64,000 nt of DNA from Phytoseiulus persimilis (lineage: Eukaryota > Arthropoda > Arachnida > Mesostigmata > Phytoseiidae): contig CM075102.1 of NCBI GenBank assembly GCA_037576195.1, forward strand, positions 29,880,745-29,944,744. Direction: 5' to 3'. The notes under the pieces were generated by a model that saw nothing but the letters and a program-made list of their open reading frames with translations, had not been told where the DNA came from and ran no database searches. Within the stretch, counting starts at the first letter, position 1; each line of letters opens with the position of its first letter. The position numbers and the translations under genes were made by a program. Below are positions 23,466 through 35,795 of this stretch, piece after piece.

Positions 23466-26400
23466 CAATTCCTACGGAACGCATATACTCCGAACAAGCT
23501 CAATAAGCTCCTGGATTCCGCACACAAGGGCAATGCTCCCTTGCCACGAAAATTATCTCAAGGTTTGCGCGACTCCGTCGCTTATCGGGGCCAACATGGG
23601 TATCGCCAGCGGAACTACCGCCGTCGGGTTACTAGTTTCGTCGGAAACTTGGTCCCTCGGCCTCTCTCGCTCCGCGCTTGATCCGATGCAGATCCATTCC
23701 CGATGCATTTTCCGATGGTCGAGCAATCTGAAAAAGTTCGAAGCATCCGATTACATGTAACTGAGGAACTACGACAGAAACGATCGTCGAATGAGTCGAG
23801 CGGCTCCAGGAGCTGAGACCGCCGGGACCGCTCCGCTTACAACCAATAATTCACTCTCGATTGAAGAGAAATCCTCGACTGGATGACGAAGATGTTGAGC
23901 TTCCGAGGATTTCCCCGGACTGGCTCTTCGCCACGAATTTCGGAATCGAAGAGAAGCGGACCCAATGGACTCCGATGATTTCGGTCCCTGGAATGCCGTC
24001 GTTAACGTAAGGAAGCGGTTGAAGTTCACATCAGTGGCGCGTCCTGCCGGCCCTTTAAGGAGGCTCATCTGTCGAAGAACGGGAAATTATGACTGACCAA
24101 GTATTCCATTCAAAATTTCCGAGTGTGGCTCTCTGTTCTTTGCATAACGAAAACCTGACCCCGTGCTTTCCGCGCGAAGAACGATGGAGGAGTATCCTGA
24201 CGGTTTTCACCAAAGCGGACAACGCCGAACGTCTCTGTACAGAGCGGTTTGAAGAGGGCCCGGCCATGAATCAATAAGAACCGCTGCCTGACACCTTAAA
24301 CATCTCACCCCCGTCTGATCGAGCAGCTTAGGCGGGTAATCACGGCACTCACAACGGGTACGTCCGAAGGGGCCATCGTCGCCCTTGAGGATGAAAGAGA
24401 GATAATTCGACGCACGAGGATACTCCGCTCACGTCGGGCAGAAGGCTCTGCCGGAATCGCGAGCGCAATCATTGACCTATCCATTCAGCCGATTATTCCG
24501 ATTTTCCGTGTATCTGTAACAGAACGTTCGTGGAAGAAGTTCTGGTGTTGTGAGGCTTTTTTTTTCGACTGAAAATCATCATTTGCCCAGGCAAATGAAT
24601 CGAAGGAATGTCGGTTGCGGTAAAATTACACTCGCACCAATAAACTTGATATAGGTACAATTACGGCGGATAAGAGCTTCGCGAATACAGGGCGGTCTCC
24701 CTGATACTCGGCAGTCAGATTCGAGCGGAATAGATTCCTGCGAACCATCGGCCATCTTCAAATTCGTTGAATGAAATGAAGCAATGGTTGTCAAGCAGAG
24801 AGGAAGACACGAGGGTTAGTTTCATCATATCGCTCGAATCACGAAATTTACGTGGTACGTGATGGTCAAAAGTTGAGGATAAATCCCCAACTGGAACGCG
24901 AACTGGCCTACCGGCTGGCTAGCAAGGCTATTCGTCCAGTGTGTTATGCGCGAACCCCGCTAGCGCGCGTAATGGTGTCGACCGCCCGACGGACCGTTTC
25001 GATCCATTTGGTGCTAATGACCCGTTTCTGCAAGAATTCTTGTCTGAACCAAAGCTCGGAACGAATTATTAGAACATCCTGACAGACTTCTGAGATCTGG
25101 ATCCGAACGTCGCGCCGATCAAAACCACTTCAAAAAGGCATACAAGCCGAACGGCATGACGGTTCAAGAAGTCGATTCTGAAATCCTCCAGATCATGAAT
25201 CGTCGTTGTGCTCTGGTCCGGCTTCTAAGAAAACCTCTTATGAAAGCCTGGAGCAGATCGTTTCTCTTTGTTGGCCTACACTATTGAACGCTGTCTCGCT
25301 TTGGAGCCTTTGGATGCCCAATAACCGATTTATCTTATCCTCAATCTGTATCATGGCCGCGTGCAGAGAATTCGCCTTAACGAAGACTTACTGCTCAGCA
25401 TCCAATCGAAGCTCAGCTCGAATCCAACGCTCTGTTTTGAGCAATAATTCCGGTAATAAGGGAAACAACCTGATCTACGCGATGAAGCTGTACCCAGAGC
25501 AGCAAAAACGGGACGAAGAGGGGGCGCAGTGTGGCCCTGCCCATCAGAATCGCAGGCAGACACGCCGGATGCTCGTATTATCCGGAACATGCACGCGTGC
25601 GTGTTCTCGTCGCTGAGAGCATTCAGGGGTGAAATCTGAAAATATTCCCCGCAACGGAATCCGAGAATAATATTTCATCGCGTAAGCCGATCGTTGTTCC
25701 TCGAAATAGCGCGCGGGGCAAATCTCCTTAGAATCAACAGCGCGATCGACTCTGAGTTTAGAGGGAAACAACGATAACTTGACCATCAGATCGGAGTCCA
25801 TCTTCGAAATGTCAGTCCATGGCACTCGATGGGTCCTCATTTCGAAAATTACCATCCGGCACCCATTCCGAACGGGTCGAGGAACGCCCGTTCATTTGAT
25901 AGTGGTCCCGGCCCGACCAAAGATCGTGCATGTGTTCCAGATCGGGCATAAATTGTCAGGGGAGCGATGGGCTCGAATCGCTCATGCGTCGCATATGATA
26001 ATTTCATTCACATATAACTTCATGAGACGTACAACGCAGTCCAGGCCTTCCTCCTGGAATCCCGGAACTGGACTAGCGTGCTTTTCGGGTGAAGAAAGAA
26101 GTCGTCGGATAGACGCGTCAACTGCAGAGCCGGGTAGTTTGGATCAATTCCAGAACTTTCCACCTTCGGAGATTGTCTTGAATCCGGCATCTCTGGGGAT
26201 CTAGGGGGGAACTCGTCGAGGATGAGATTTGGTCAATAGATCGACGATCCAGGCCGATACGATCGTTCGTCCGAGCTCTAGAGCGATTCTCGCTCTATTC
26301 AATCGAAGGTGAGAGGGAACATTTCCCGCATCGAATCATACCAGTACGAACTCTACCGGCTGGCTCCTGGCGTTTCCCGGCTAGCTTAGAGAGAAGACTT

Positions 26401-29400
26401 GAGAAGGAAACTATCGAACACAAAAAAGGAATGCAAGATCCGATCATTTTTTCGCGAGGTGATGCGCAAAAAAAGAGAAAACGAAAGAATTCTGAACCCA
26501 CGTGTTCTGGACCTGGTGTATACGTGACGACCGTGCCGTGTCACGTCGAACGGCAAAGTAAGCGTGAACTTCGGGCCAATGTGTCGAGCGATAACGAAGA
26601 AAAAATCATTTATTTCGAAATCAGAAGCATCTTCGCGATTTCGTGTTTCGTCGTCAATCAATCAAAGTGTCGGCTGATCACGACCGATCATGCGTTGATT
26701 CTCCTCGGAACGCATTTCTTCAATCGGCGGGAAGGAGCCTGAATTTACGCTGAAGCTTTCTGAGCTCGATGATGCACGCTTCGAGGCGACCCCTCTAGGC
26801 TTTCATCTCATTCGATGTGGCATTCTGCTGAGTTTTTCGTCCGAAATTCTGATGCGAGATGAGAACCGCTATGTTTCTCAGCCTCTGTACTTTCTCGTCA
26901 TCAGAACAACTGACATCTCAAGGTCGATTTCCGGTTGGAGAAGTTTGCAGATCATCTGGTGAACTCATGATCGCCCTTAGTGCGTTCAGTCGCAATTCAC
27001 GTGTTGTTCATAATTATTTCAGAAAATGCCACGATTCTGCGAGGTCGATGCGCTGCCCATTCGGCATCGTTCCGTGTATCGGCTCGTTCTAGCTCATCAC
27101 GCTGAAGGAGAAACAAGAGAAACTGCTTCGAGCTGTGTGGAGAAGGGAGTTCATGAATCTCTGCGGAAACTGAACCTTGAACGCAAGCTGCCGCAACGGA
27201 AAGCGAGCCCGGAACGCCACAAGGATTCATCAATTTCGGCGCCGAGGGAGTTCCATTCCGAACCCATTCAGCCTTGGGACCGTTCTGTTTTCATGTTTCT
27301 TTCCATTGGTATCTGTAGACTCCAGTTTGATTCTTGGATGAACCGCGCTGCTAGGTCATAATGCAAACTAATCCGCCTCGCTTAATTATTACTGATCGCC
27401 GTCTGTTTCACACCATCTGTTTTCGGAACGTTTGCTGCAGCCGTTACCAGTCGCTTTCTCTGATTCGTAAAATTGACCCAATCAGTAAAAATTGCTTTTA
27501 GCTACGGATTCTTGCAACTGATTATTTCCAATTACCGGAGCGAGCGGAATACCATGGACAGAGCCGCTCGGGTGGGATGTGAGAAGCTCATGAAGTGTCT
27601 CCGTTCGTTATGGAGTTTCCCATGTTGTCGAAGATCGTCGTCGACTTCATAAAGATGTCCGGAACGAAGGTCCTCCGTCAGTAAGGTGCTATGACGGAGC
27701 CCATAGTCTCTCGAGAGATTCCGTGAGATTTGATGGTCCATCCTGAATCTGTAGCCGCTGGCAAAAGGGACCGTGTCTGGTGCCGCAATAGCTCACTTGA
27801 CTGAAGTAAAATCCTGAGTGGATCACATTTGGTTTTGAACCCCGAAACCGCGACTCGAATGCTTCAGAAAGTTCGAGGTGACAGCCTTAGATACGGCCCC
27901 GGATCGGACTCGGACAGGTATCTCGTTTCGTTGCCAGCTACCATTTGACACGCCAAAGGGAACACACGCAGCAAAAAAGGCTTTATTGCGATCGTCCTCG
28001 TTGTGAGTAATCTCTTTTGAGAGTAATGAGGTGGAAGCGCGGCTTAGAGCTTGACGTTCTTTCTTCCCTGGTTACGTCTCAACGATCTGTGCATCCTCAA
28101 CAACGAAGGATTCGTCCAACAAAGGGGTGGAGCGCACCGGTTGCGCTCTCATTTCGAGACCCGCTCCCAGGCTACCCACTTTTCCGGGGCAATATCAATG
28201 TTAACCTTTCCGGATAGGAGAAGCCTACCCTGGGTCAGTGCTAGCTATTTTCTCAGATTCGCTCAATTTTCGTGAGACCTGACTTTGGTCCACTGATGGC
28301 TCTCCATGATCCGAGATTCCGCGCCGTTGAGTGAGAACTGAGATCTTCACAGTTTGTATCAGGTACTATCAAACGTCAACAAGATTTAGAAGAGGAGAGT
28401 CGAGTGGACATCGGCAACGTCAGCAGCTCTCGGGTCATGAATCCCTCCCAAAGGCGACGCCAGATGCGGGATTGCCCAATATCCCGAGGAACGACTTGAG
28501 CTACACCCGGGATTCCAAAGCTCGCTTGCGTGCGTAACCTGCGCAGGATGTTCTCCTTGCCGGGATGCAGAGCAGTGGGAGAATAGTTGGTAGAGAGCTC
28601 ATCGTTGTCTCTGAAATAATAACGGAGCTGGCTCGACACACAAGACGATTTCACTCGCTTACGAAGGATCCAAGGATCTTTCATCCTCGGTTGGTGATGG
28701 AGTGGAGCCTTCAATTCGTTGCGACTCTCTCCATAAAAATAGCGCATGAAGATGAATGAGCAAGCTCGGAAACATCTGTGTTTCCCCATTTGATTGCTCT
28801 ATGAGGAACTTTCACCTCTGACAGAAGTGGATAAAAACGTAGCCCATGCTCTGCAATTGAGAGAGTGTTTGAAACTTTCTGAAGCTCACGATCGTTCCGA
28901 AAGGGAGCTCCAGCATTCCAGTCGAAGCGCGTCAAGTGAACGAATGTGCCCAAAGATTCATTCGTTTCCGCTCCGGTCAGTCAAAGTTTGCGTGTGGATG
29001 TAATGATCATTCAAGATTAGGAGGATGGAGCGCAGATGAAGAGCTGCTTCTCTTTTCTGAAACTTGGCTGCTACAGGTTCGATCGTATCAATCACAGCGA
29101 GCTGGAAAGATGTTTTCGTAATCCGTTGCTGGAGCCCTTCAAAAATTATGTCTCATCTCACTAATTATGGGGAACTTTTCTTGGGAATGGAACAATAATG
29201 AGAGAAATGAGATTCGAAATCCCAGCTGGTCCACGAGCTGGGATTTACAAAACCTCAACTTCTAATCAGTTGACCGATGGAATTTTGCAGGTGCTAAAGC
29301 GTCTGCCGTGCCGTATTAATTGCGATGAAAACGCTCTGGCGCATCGACGAAGCGGTCATCCCCTGCAAGATTGACGGAACGACCCACCAGCAACACACCA

Positions 29401-30733
29401 AGAAAATTGAAACGTATGTCATAACGCTGTTTCGTGTCGCAAACCATCTGTTCAGCCCTTTCAATGTTACGAACAGGCCTTTCGCTCGGACAACATGGAT
29501 GTTTGGATGGGCGAAAAGCACTTAGGCGATCGCTGACGGGGGGCACAAAGCTAACAAGGGCAGGAATGGATTTTCAGCTGGAGAATTTCGGGAGCGCAGT
29601 GTATCGCGCTTCTCAAACGTGATGTTATCTCGGCCTACGGAATTATGTACCTCAGCTGGGCATCAGGAGCTAGCCAGCAGCGTATGACCTGTGTATTGTT
29701 GACAGACCGTTGACGGCGCGCGCACGTATTTAGGGCGTGTCTGGGACGGCGCAGCGCGGTGATTACGGGTCGTAACTCATAGCATTACACTACCTCTTCT
29801 CCTTCAAGTTTTCTGGAGCAGAGGATCTTGTGTGCCGCCTGATCTTCACTCTTCTCTCCAACGCTTAAACAACGTGAACCGCGAGTGACGCCCCTCAGAG
29901 GAATTTGCCCTCAGATGAGAGAACGATGGGATTTCAGTTGACTCTCAAATTGATTCTCGATGCGAGCGGTATTGGAGAAACCGGGTGCGTCGGAGAGAGA
30001 GCTGCTCTGCATTCTCCGATGACATGAAGTCCGTTCCAACCTAGCAGTGACAATAGGCCCATGACCCGAGGGATCCGATTGTCGATCGGGCTGCTTCACG
30101 CCATCTGTGCAACCCAGATCAGATACTTTTTTTGGTGGGACGCATACCTGCGTGAGTGAGCTGTCGCTAGTTGAATTCGGCGGATCATTCCTTTTAGATC
30201 TACGTCAGAGAAGCATCCGCAATGGTTTCACGCTGGAGTTACTCCAGAGGAGCTGTCAAGTTTTGGCGAATTGTTCTGCTCAGAATCGGAGAATCCGATG
30301 CGTTCACGAAATGTTCCGAGGTCGGTTTTGGCCCTGAAAATTAGATTTGGAGCTTCCAGAGATGCTCGATCGACGTCGAAATCGCGGATTGGGACATCGA
30401 TTTCTTTCTTGATTCGGACTGATCTAGTTCTGAATCTGGCATGTGGAAATTGATTCGCATGCTCGTCTGTCTCAGGGATCGAATTGAAACTTCGAATTCG
30501 TGGCGCTTCTTTCTCATGGAAACGAAGCGGATGCCACTCATATTGGCGGGTCGAATGCGATTCAGTGACTTCGATTCTGTATCGGAATGCTTCTGTTGAC
30601 GAAATGTGTTGCCGGTAATGCCCTCGCCGTATCGCCACTGCCGTTGGCCCACGGGCATCGCGCGCGCACATCACAGATACATCTGGGGTCATCCCTCACC
30701 CGGTCACTTCAATCGGCAGATCGTCCCCCGATA
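23466..30733. other. Gene-poor stretch upstream of the cuticle gene
   Basis: Open frames up to 154 codons are present but overlap each other on both strands and show no recognisable domain. No RNA gene or repeat array was found. The last few hundred bases lead into the TATA box of the cuticle protein gene. Confidence 0.4.
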
Positions 30734-30741
30734 TATATAAA
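30734..30741 (+). promoter_or_regulatory. TATA box of the cuticle protein gene
   Basis: TATATAAA lies 52 bases upstream of the ATG at 30793. This fits a transcription start near 30760-30770 and a 5' leader of about 25-30 nt. Confidence 0.65.
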
Positions 30742-30792
30742 GCAATGTTCACTCAAGTGAGATAAGCTCATCCCGGCCGCTCGCTGGCCACA

Positions 30793-33700
30793 ATGAAGCC
30801 TGTATGTGAATTTCGCTCTCGATCGAATTCTTTGAGATCAGGAAATTTTCTGATCAAGTGCTTTGCGGTGTTCTCCTCCAACTGTATTGCGTGGCATAGG
30901 TCGTCAGCGCGCGGAGCTACGGGGGCGACTCTGTACTTACTCGCTCATTTCGATCCGTGGTCAACTTGATTCCGCGGACGGTTCTCTCAATACGAGCTTG
31001 CCGTAACGAAAGTGATCCGAAACAGGATGAAAGTTGTCTGATTCTCTGATTTTCCAGGCGTGCTTGATCGTGATCCTCGTCGGGGCCCTCGGCATTCGCC
31101 TCACTGAGGCCGGTTACAGCAGACCCGAGGGAGCAGATGTGAGTGGAGATTTCCGATCAGCTAGAACGCTTCTGGGGTCGCTTCGGGTATGGGATCAAAG
31201 TTGGCGGGGAGCCTGCGTAGTTTTGATGGACTGGATTTCTCCCACAGGAAGACGACTTCGCGGGGGATGTCGCGGGTTACGGCTCTCCAGGCTTCAAGGA
31301 TCCCATCTCAGCCGCTGGTATCCCCTCTCAAGCGCCGAAGTCGTCAGTCAGACCTTCAGGATATGCACGTCCAGAAATCTCCCAGGTTCGATATCCATTC
31401 TGATGTATTTTTCGCGCGATCCTAAGATCGCATCTCAACCGAATGGTGGTGTATCCGCAGGATGAAGATTGGGATTTCGATGTGAAACCGCCCGGAGGCA
31501 ACCAACGCGGGGTTGGCATCGCTACCAAATCATTGAATCCCCCGAGTTATTCCGACGGATGGTCTTCGGGTGGTTCGAACTACGGTCCAACAGTCGCACC
31601 TCGAAGACCGGCTGCGCCATACGGTCCATCGAAACTTCCCCCTTCCGCTGGCTGGGTTGCATCTAACGGACATCCCGCGAAGGGCGATTTCGGCTCTTCG
31701 GGAAATGCAGGGTGGTCCAAAACAGGTTCGGGACCCAATGTAGAGCCCGAACGGCACCAAGCTTCTTATGGTCCCGCGAGGCAGCGAGCGGCAGGCGGCT
31801 GGTCCCCAAACAACCTGGGGAACCCTGGTGGCTGGACGCCGTCGAATTCTCTCAGCTCGCAAGACTTCCCTGATGGATGGACATCTTCGGGGCCAACAAT
31901 CGCTCCGAAACGCGCTTCTCCGTCTTACGGGCCGGGATCGGCTGCCAACAGAAACAACGGATGGTCTGCCAACAACGCGGGCGGCGGATGGAGCCCCATG
32001 GGATCAGGACCAACGGTTGCTCCCAAACGACCACAAACCTCCTATGGACCTGGCAACAAGGCCGCGACGGGAGGTGGTTGGTCAGATGCCGGTGGTTCGA
32101 AGTCTCCATTTGGTCCGGCCGAGGGCTCGTATGGTTGGTCTCGAGCTGAGAGCGGACCCACCGTCGCCCCGAAACGAACTTCAGCCCCTTACGGACCGAG
32201 TAGTAATTTTGGTGGTAACGGCGGATGGTCCCAATCCACCGCCGCGAAGTCCAACTTCGGTACTGCTAGCGGTTCCAACCCTGGAGGAGGATGGGGTGAA
32301 ACGGGGCCCACGGTGGCCCCGAGACGGCCGCAAACCTCTTACGGACCCGTCTCGAAACCCGCTGCCGCCGGCGGCTGGTCCGCGCACGGCGCGGGAGGTT
32401 CACGTTCCAACTTTGGCCCAGCCCCTTCATCGAAACAGGGAGGTGGATGGAATCCACAGAACGCAGGACCCACCGTAGCCCCGAAAAGACCTCAAACCTC
32501 CTATGGGCCGCAATCTTCATTCCCGGTCGCCGGAAACATTAACTCGGGGAAGAGCTGGGAACAGTTCCCTGTCGGCGGACCCACCGTCGCACCCAAGCGT
32601 AATCAAGCCTCGTACGGACCGTCGGTGAATCCCGCAACAAGAGGAAGCTGGTCGCCATCGAACCCAGGCGCTGGAAAAGCTTCTCACGTACCATCGCGTC
32701 CTGCCAATGTCGGAGGGAGCTGGTTCCCCGCTGGTCCCACTGTGGCCCCCAGACGACCTCAAGCTTCTTATGCTCCTGCAGGCAAACAAGCGGCTCCCGG
32801 GGGCTGGTCCGGAGCTGGTACGGCCAAGACATCGTTCGCGCCCTCGGGTGGTCATTCATCGTCTGCGGGCTGGTCGGCAGCCGGCGCTGGACCGAGTGGA
32901 GCGCCGGAACGAACTCCGACTTCGTATGGACCTTCAAACGGTGGAAGCTGGTCGCCGAGCGGCTCGAACGCCGCGACACCCGCGTTTGGCGCCATGAACA
33001 ACGCTGGTGCGGGTGGTTGGACCGCCGAAGAAGACCAACCGAACAACGGCGCTCACAGAACCCCATCGTCTTACGGGGCTGCCAAAACCTCCTTCGCGCC
33101 TACTGGAGGTAGACCCTCCTTCGGCGGACATTCTCAACAGAGAGCACAGCCAGCCCCCAGCCCGAGAAAGCCTTCGTCTTCATATGGTGAACCCGCCCAA
33201 CCCACTCCTGCCGGTGAAGGCTGGTCGGCGAACGACGCTGCACACGGTCCGGGTCATTCAGCCCCCGGCGGATGGTCCGATGCCGGGGCAGGGCTCCGAG
33301 CGCAGCAGCGACCATCTTCTGCGTACGGATCTCCGACGTACTCCGGTGACGCACATGAATATCAGAACGGCCACAGCGGTGCGGCCATGCCCTACGAGTT
33401 CAGCTACAACGCGGATCTGAACGACGGGAACATCTATCGCGAAGAGAAAGGAGACGACACTGGCAAGGTTGTCGGGATCTACACCATCAGAACGAACGAC
33501 GGGATCGATAGAAAGGTAGGCTTGTTTTGTTCCAGGAATTTCGACCGGCGCCGAATTTCCGCTACACCTCCCAAGGTCTGCTCCGAGAGCTAACTGTACA
33601 CGTTCCGACTGCAGGTCAAGTATTTTGCGGATCAGAGCGGTTTCCATGCAGAAGTCGACACCAATGAACCTGGAACGGCCAGCAAAAATCCAGCGGACGT

Positions 33701-33872
33701 TATCATTCGGTCAACGGCTTCTCAAGATGCTCACGAAGCGACCGGAGCTCACGGTGGGAACGACGCCCCCAGTTATGATCGCCAGAGCCAGCTGGCAAAC
33801 GCCCGAGCTCAAGGTGGAGGCGTAGGAGGGGGCTATGCGAATCCCAACGCCGGGGGTTGGGAAGAAGAATAG
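30793..33872 (+). CDS. Large RR-type cuticle protein with tandem GPTVAPKR...SYGP repeats
   Basis: This is a predicted structural exoskeleton protein of about 846 residues in five exons: 30793-30801, 31058-31138, 31248-31385, 31461-33515 and 33615-33872, all joined in phase 0. The first exon codes only for MKP, so the signal peptide is split by intron 1, as is common in arthropod cuticle genes. Exon 2 completes a hydrophobic signal peptide (ACLIVILVGALG) ending near EAGYS. Exon 4 holds about 13 repeats of GPTVAPKRxxxSYGP alternating with GGWS-rich linkers. A chitin-binding Rebers-Riddiford-like domain begins at PYEFSYNADLNDG (33390), crosses intron 4, and ends YFADQSGFHAEVDTNEPG. The TNEPG ending is typical of arachnid cuticle proteins. 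A Gly/Asn-rich tail ends WEEE. The donor of intron 3 (GTTCGA at 31386) is weak, so that junction is less certain. The protein should be secreted and cross-linked into cuticle; which cuticle layer or stage cannot be told. Confidence 0.85.
31584..33340 (+). repeat. Coding tandem repeat of the cuticle protein
   Basis: About 13 units of roughly 30-60 codons carry the motif G-P-T-V-A-P-K/R-R then S-Y-G-P, followed by a GGW(S)-containing spacer. Nine units are well conserved. The last four decay, for example APERTPTSYGP, then GAHRTPSSYG, then SPRKPSSSYG. The array is imperfect at the DNA level, which suggests old duplications kept by selection on the protein. Confidence 0.85.
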
Positions 33873-34024
33873 AGCCCGGTCTAGTCTCATTCACGGTGCC
33901 ATCATAGTCAAAGGGCAGATATTTATTTCTCATTGAAGGCATCATAAATCATTCGTCCCGCGTGCGGCTGTAAATATGAACCGATTGCTCTGAAGGCGTC
34001 GTCGACCGCTTCTGAAACGTTCCC

Positions 34025-34030
34025 AATAAA
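34025..34030 (+). terminator. Poly(A) signal AATAAA, cuticle protein gene
   Basis: A canonical AATAAA lies about 150 bases after the TAG stop at 33870-33872. Confidence 0.7.
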
Positions 34031-35795
34031 ATTACGAAATGACGTATGACTCAACGCCCCGTCGTTTCCGAGACCTTTTCCCACGATGAATGATCTCCGG
34101 CAGTCTTATTGACACGCGGCTGCTCGCTAACAAAAAACTTCGGCGACTTTCGTCGAGTCATCGCAGGAATTTAGTTTTCGTATTGAACGAATCTGTGGAG
34201 GATTGTTGCAGCTCCAGGATTTTTCCGCTGTCGCTTTACAGTTCAGAAGGATAGGGTGTCAGTTTCAAAAACGCCTCTCGTAGTAAAATATTACTTGAGC
34301 CAGGCCTCTGTGCGACACACGTCAAGGGAGAAACCCAACCCGCCTCTGAGGAATCCAATGGCTGCACTTTTCTTTTCCGTAGAAACTCTTATTTCGATAT
34401 CCATGCTTGAAGATCGCTCGACACAACATCGTTCACTTCGGATAGGAGGGAGTTGTGCTGCGTCACGCGAAACCTACGTTCCGACCATACTCGACGAAGT
34501 TTCGATTGTTTAGTGAGGTTGAAAACGGGAGGGAAGGTTGTCCAGCATGTGAGTACCGATCACCGACTTGATTTCGAAACGTGGTCGTAGTCTAGCACAT
34601 GGGCCGACTTCCCACGGTACGCCATGGTCTTTCGAGCCGGCGAGCGCAGCGCCCGTGGAGTCGTTGCTTTGCTCAGCGCATATTCTCTCGCTGAACGGAA
34701 AATGATTCCAGCTCATGGCGTTTGCATCAGTATCTACTGATTCGTGTCCAATCTTCGAGTCGAGCGTGTCGAGCTTCGATCATTCTGCTTCATCTATTTC
34801 GTCTGAGGCTGAATAAACCTTCCCGGCTGAGTCCGAGATGGAAGAAGAGGTCTGTCTTCCCTCGCGGAATTTCCGCCGAGTCAGTCATCTATGCCCTCCG
34901 CAATGGTTGTGAGAATCGACCGACCGCGGTTTGAACATTCACTTCGGCCCGAAGGGTTCCAAACGCACGTTCCTCGGCCTCAGGGAACTGATAGATCTGA
35001 ATATAATCAGAACGGGAATTTCCTATTCCAAAGCAATGGCATTGTAGACTGTGAGCTCTTGTAGTTTTCGACGCACGAATGAGGATATGATCGTTCTTAT
35101 CCGTTGGATTGATTTCGCCCAAAGCGAGCTTCCCATCGCTCGGTTTATCTCAGATAGGAACTTGAGTCTCGGCGGTTCCTCAGCCATCGAAGACCATTAT
35201 CTATACCTCGGCATCTCTCCAACTTCATGCAGCCTCCCAGACCTATCCAGATCTCTCTGCATTCGTTCGGGAGAATCGAATAGTTTCCGCGATCAAAGGT
35301 TTGATTTCGACCAGAGAAGTGATTAGCGCGAAACACGCTGCGCCCGTTGGCTTGAATGGAAAATCTCTCCGGAATCTGAGTTGAGACGAATGGATGGGAA
35401 ATGTTCTCCGATATTTGGTTCAGAATCAGCGAGGATTTGTGACGGATGCTTAGAGGTGCTACACGTCTGCCACGTTTCAGGTCTACTTGACGGAACGCGC
35501 ACACCGCAGTTGTTGTTGCCCTTCTCAACGATTCCCCAGGTGACATTGGAACCGTGACAGCCCTGACAAGAATCCTGGAATAGTGGACTAATAGCTTGCT
35601 TTCTGTGCGCGGACAGCGGATTACGTGTTACTGAAAACCGCAACAATGCGTCCTCATCTCGGAATATTCTTCCTTTCATCTTAAACCAGCGAGGACATCC
35701 ACATTGACAGTCAGACGCCTGATCTTGGCACGACAACAGCTATCTACCCGACTCAGCCTCTTTTGACCGCTCCAATCAGCTGAAAGGGAGTCATC
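34031..35795. other. Intergenic, no gene recognised
   Basis: Between the cuticle gene poly(A) signal and the eIF4E-like start I see only short open frames on both strands. The upstream regulatory region of the eIF4E-like gene must lie here, but no TATA box stands out. Confidence 0.5.

Noticed and set aside
31443..31460. ATG at 31443 as the start of the cuticle protein
   Set aside because: It lies within the 75-bp intron ending at CCGCAG. The upstream exons with TATA box, signal peptide and matching phases give a better start at 30793.
31768..32478. 236-codon open frame, plus strand, Arg/Pro-rich
   Set aside because: Out-of-frame reading of the cuticle protein repeat array.
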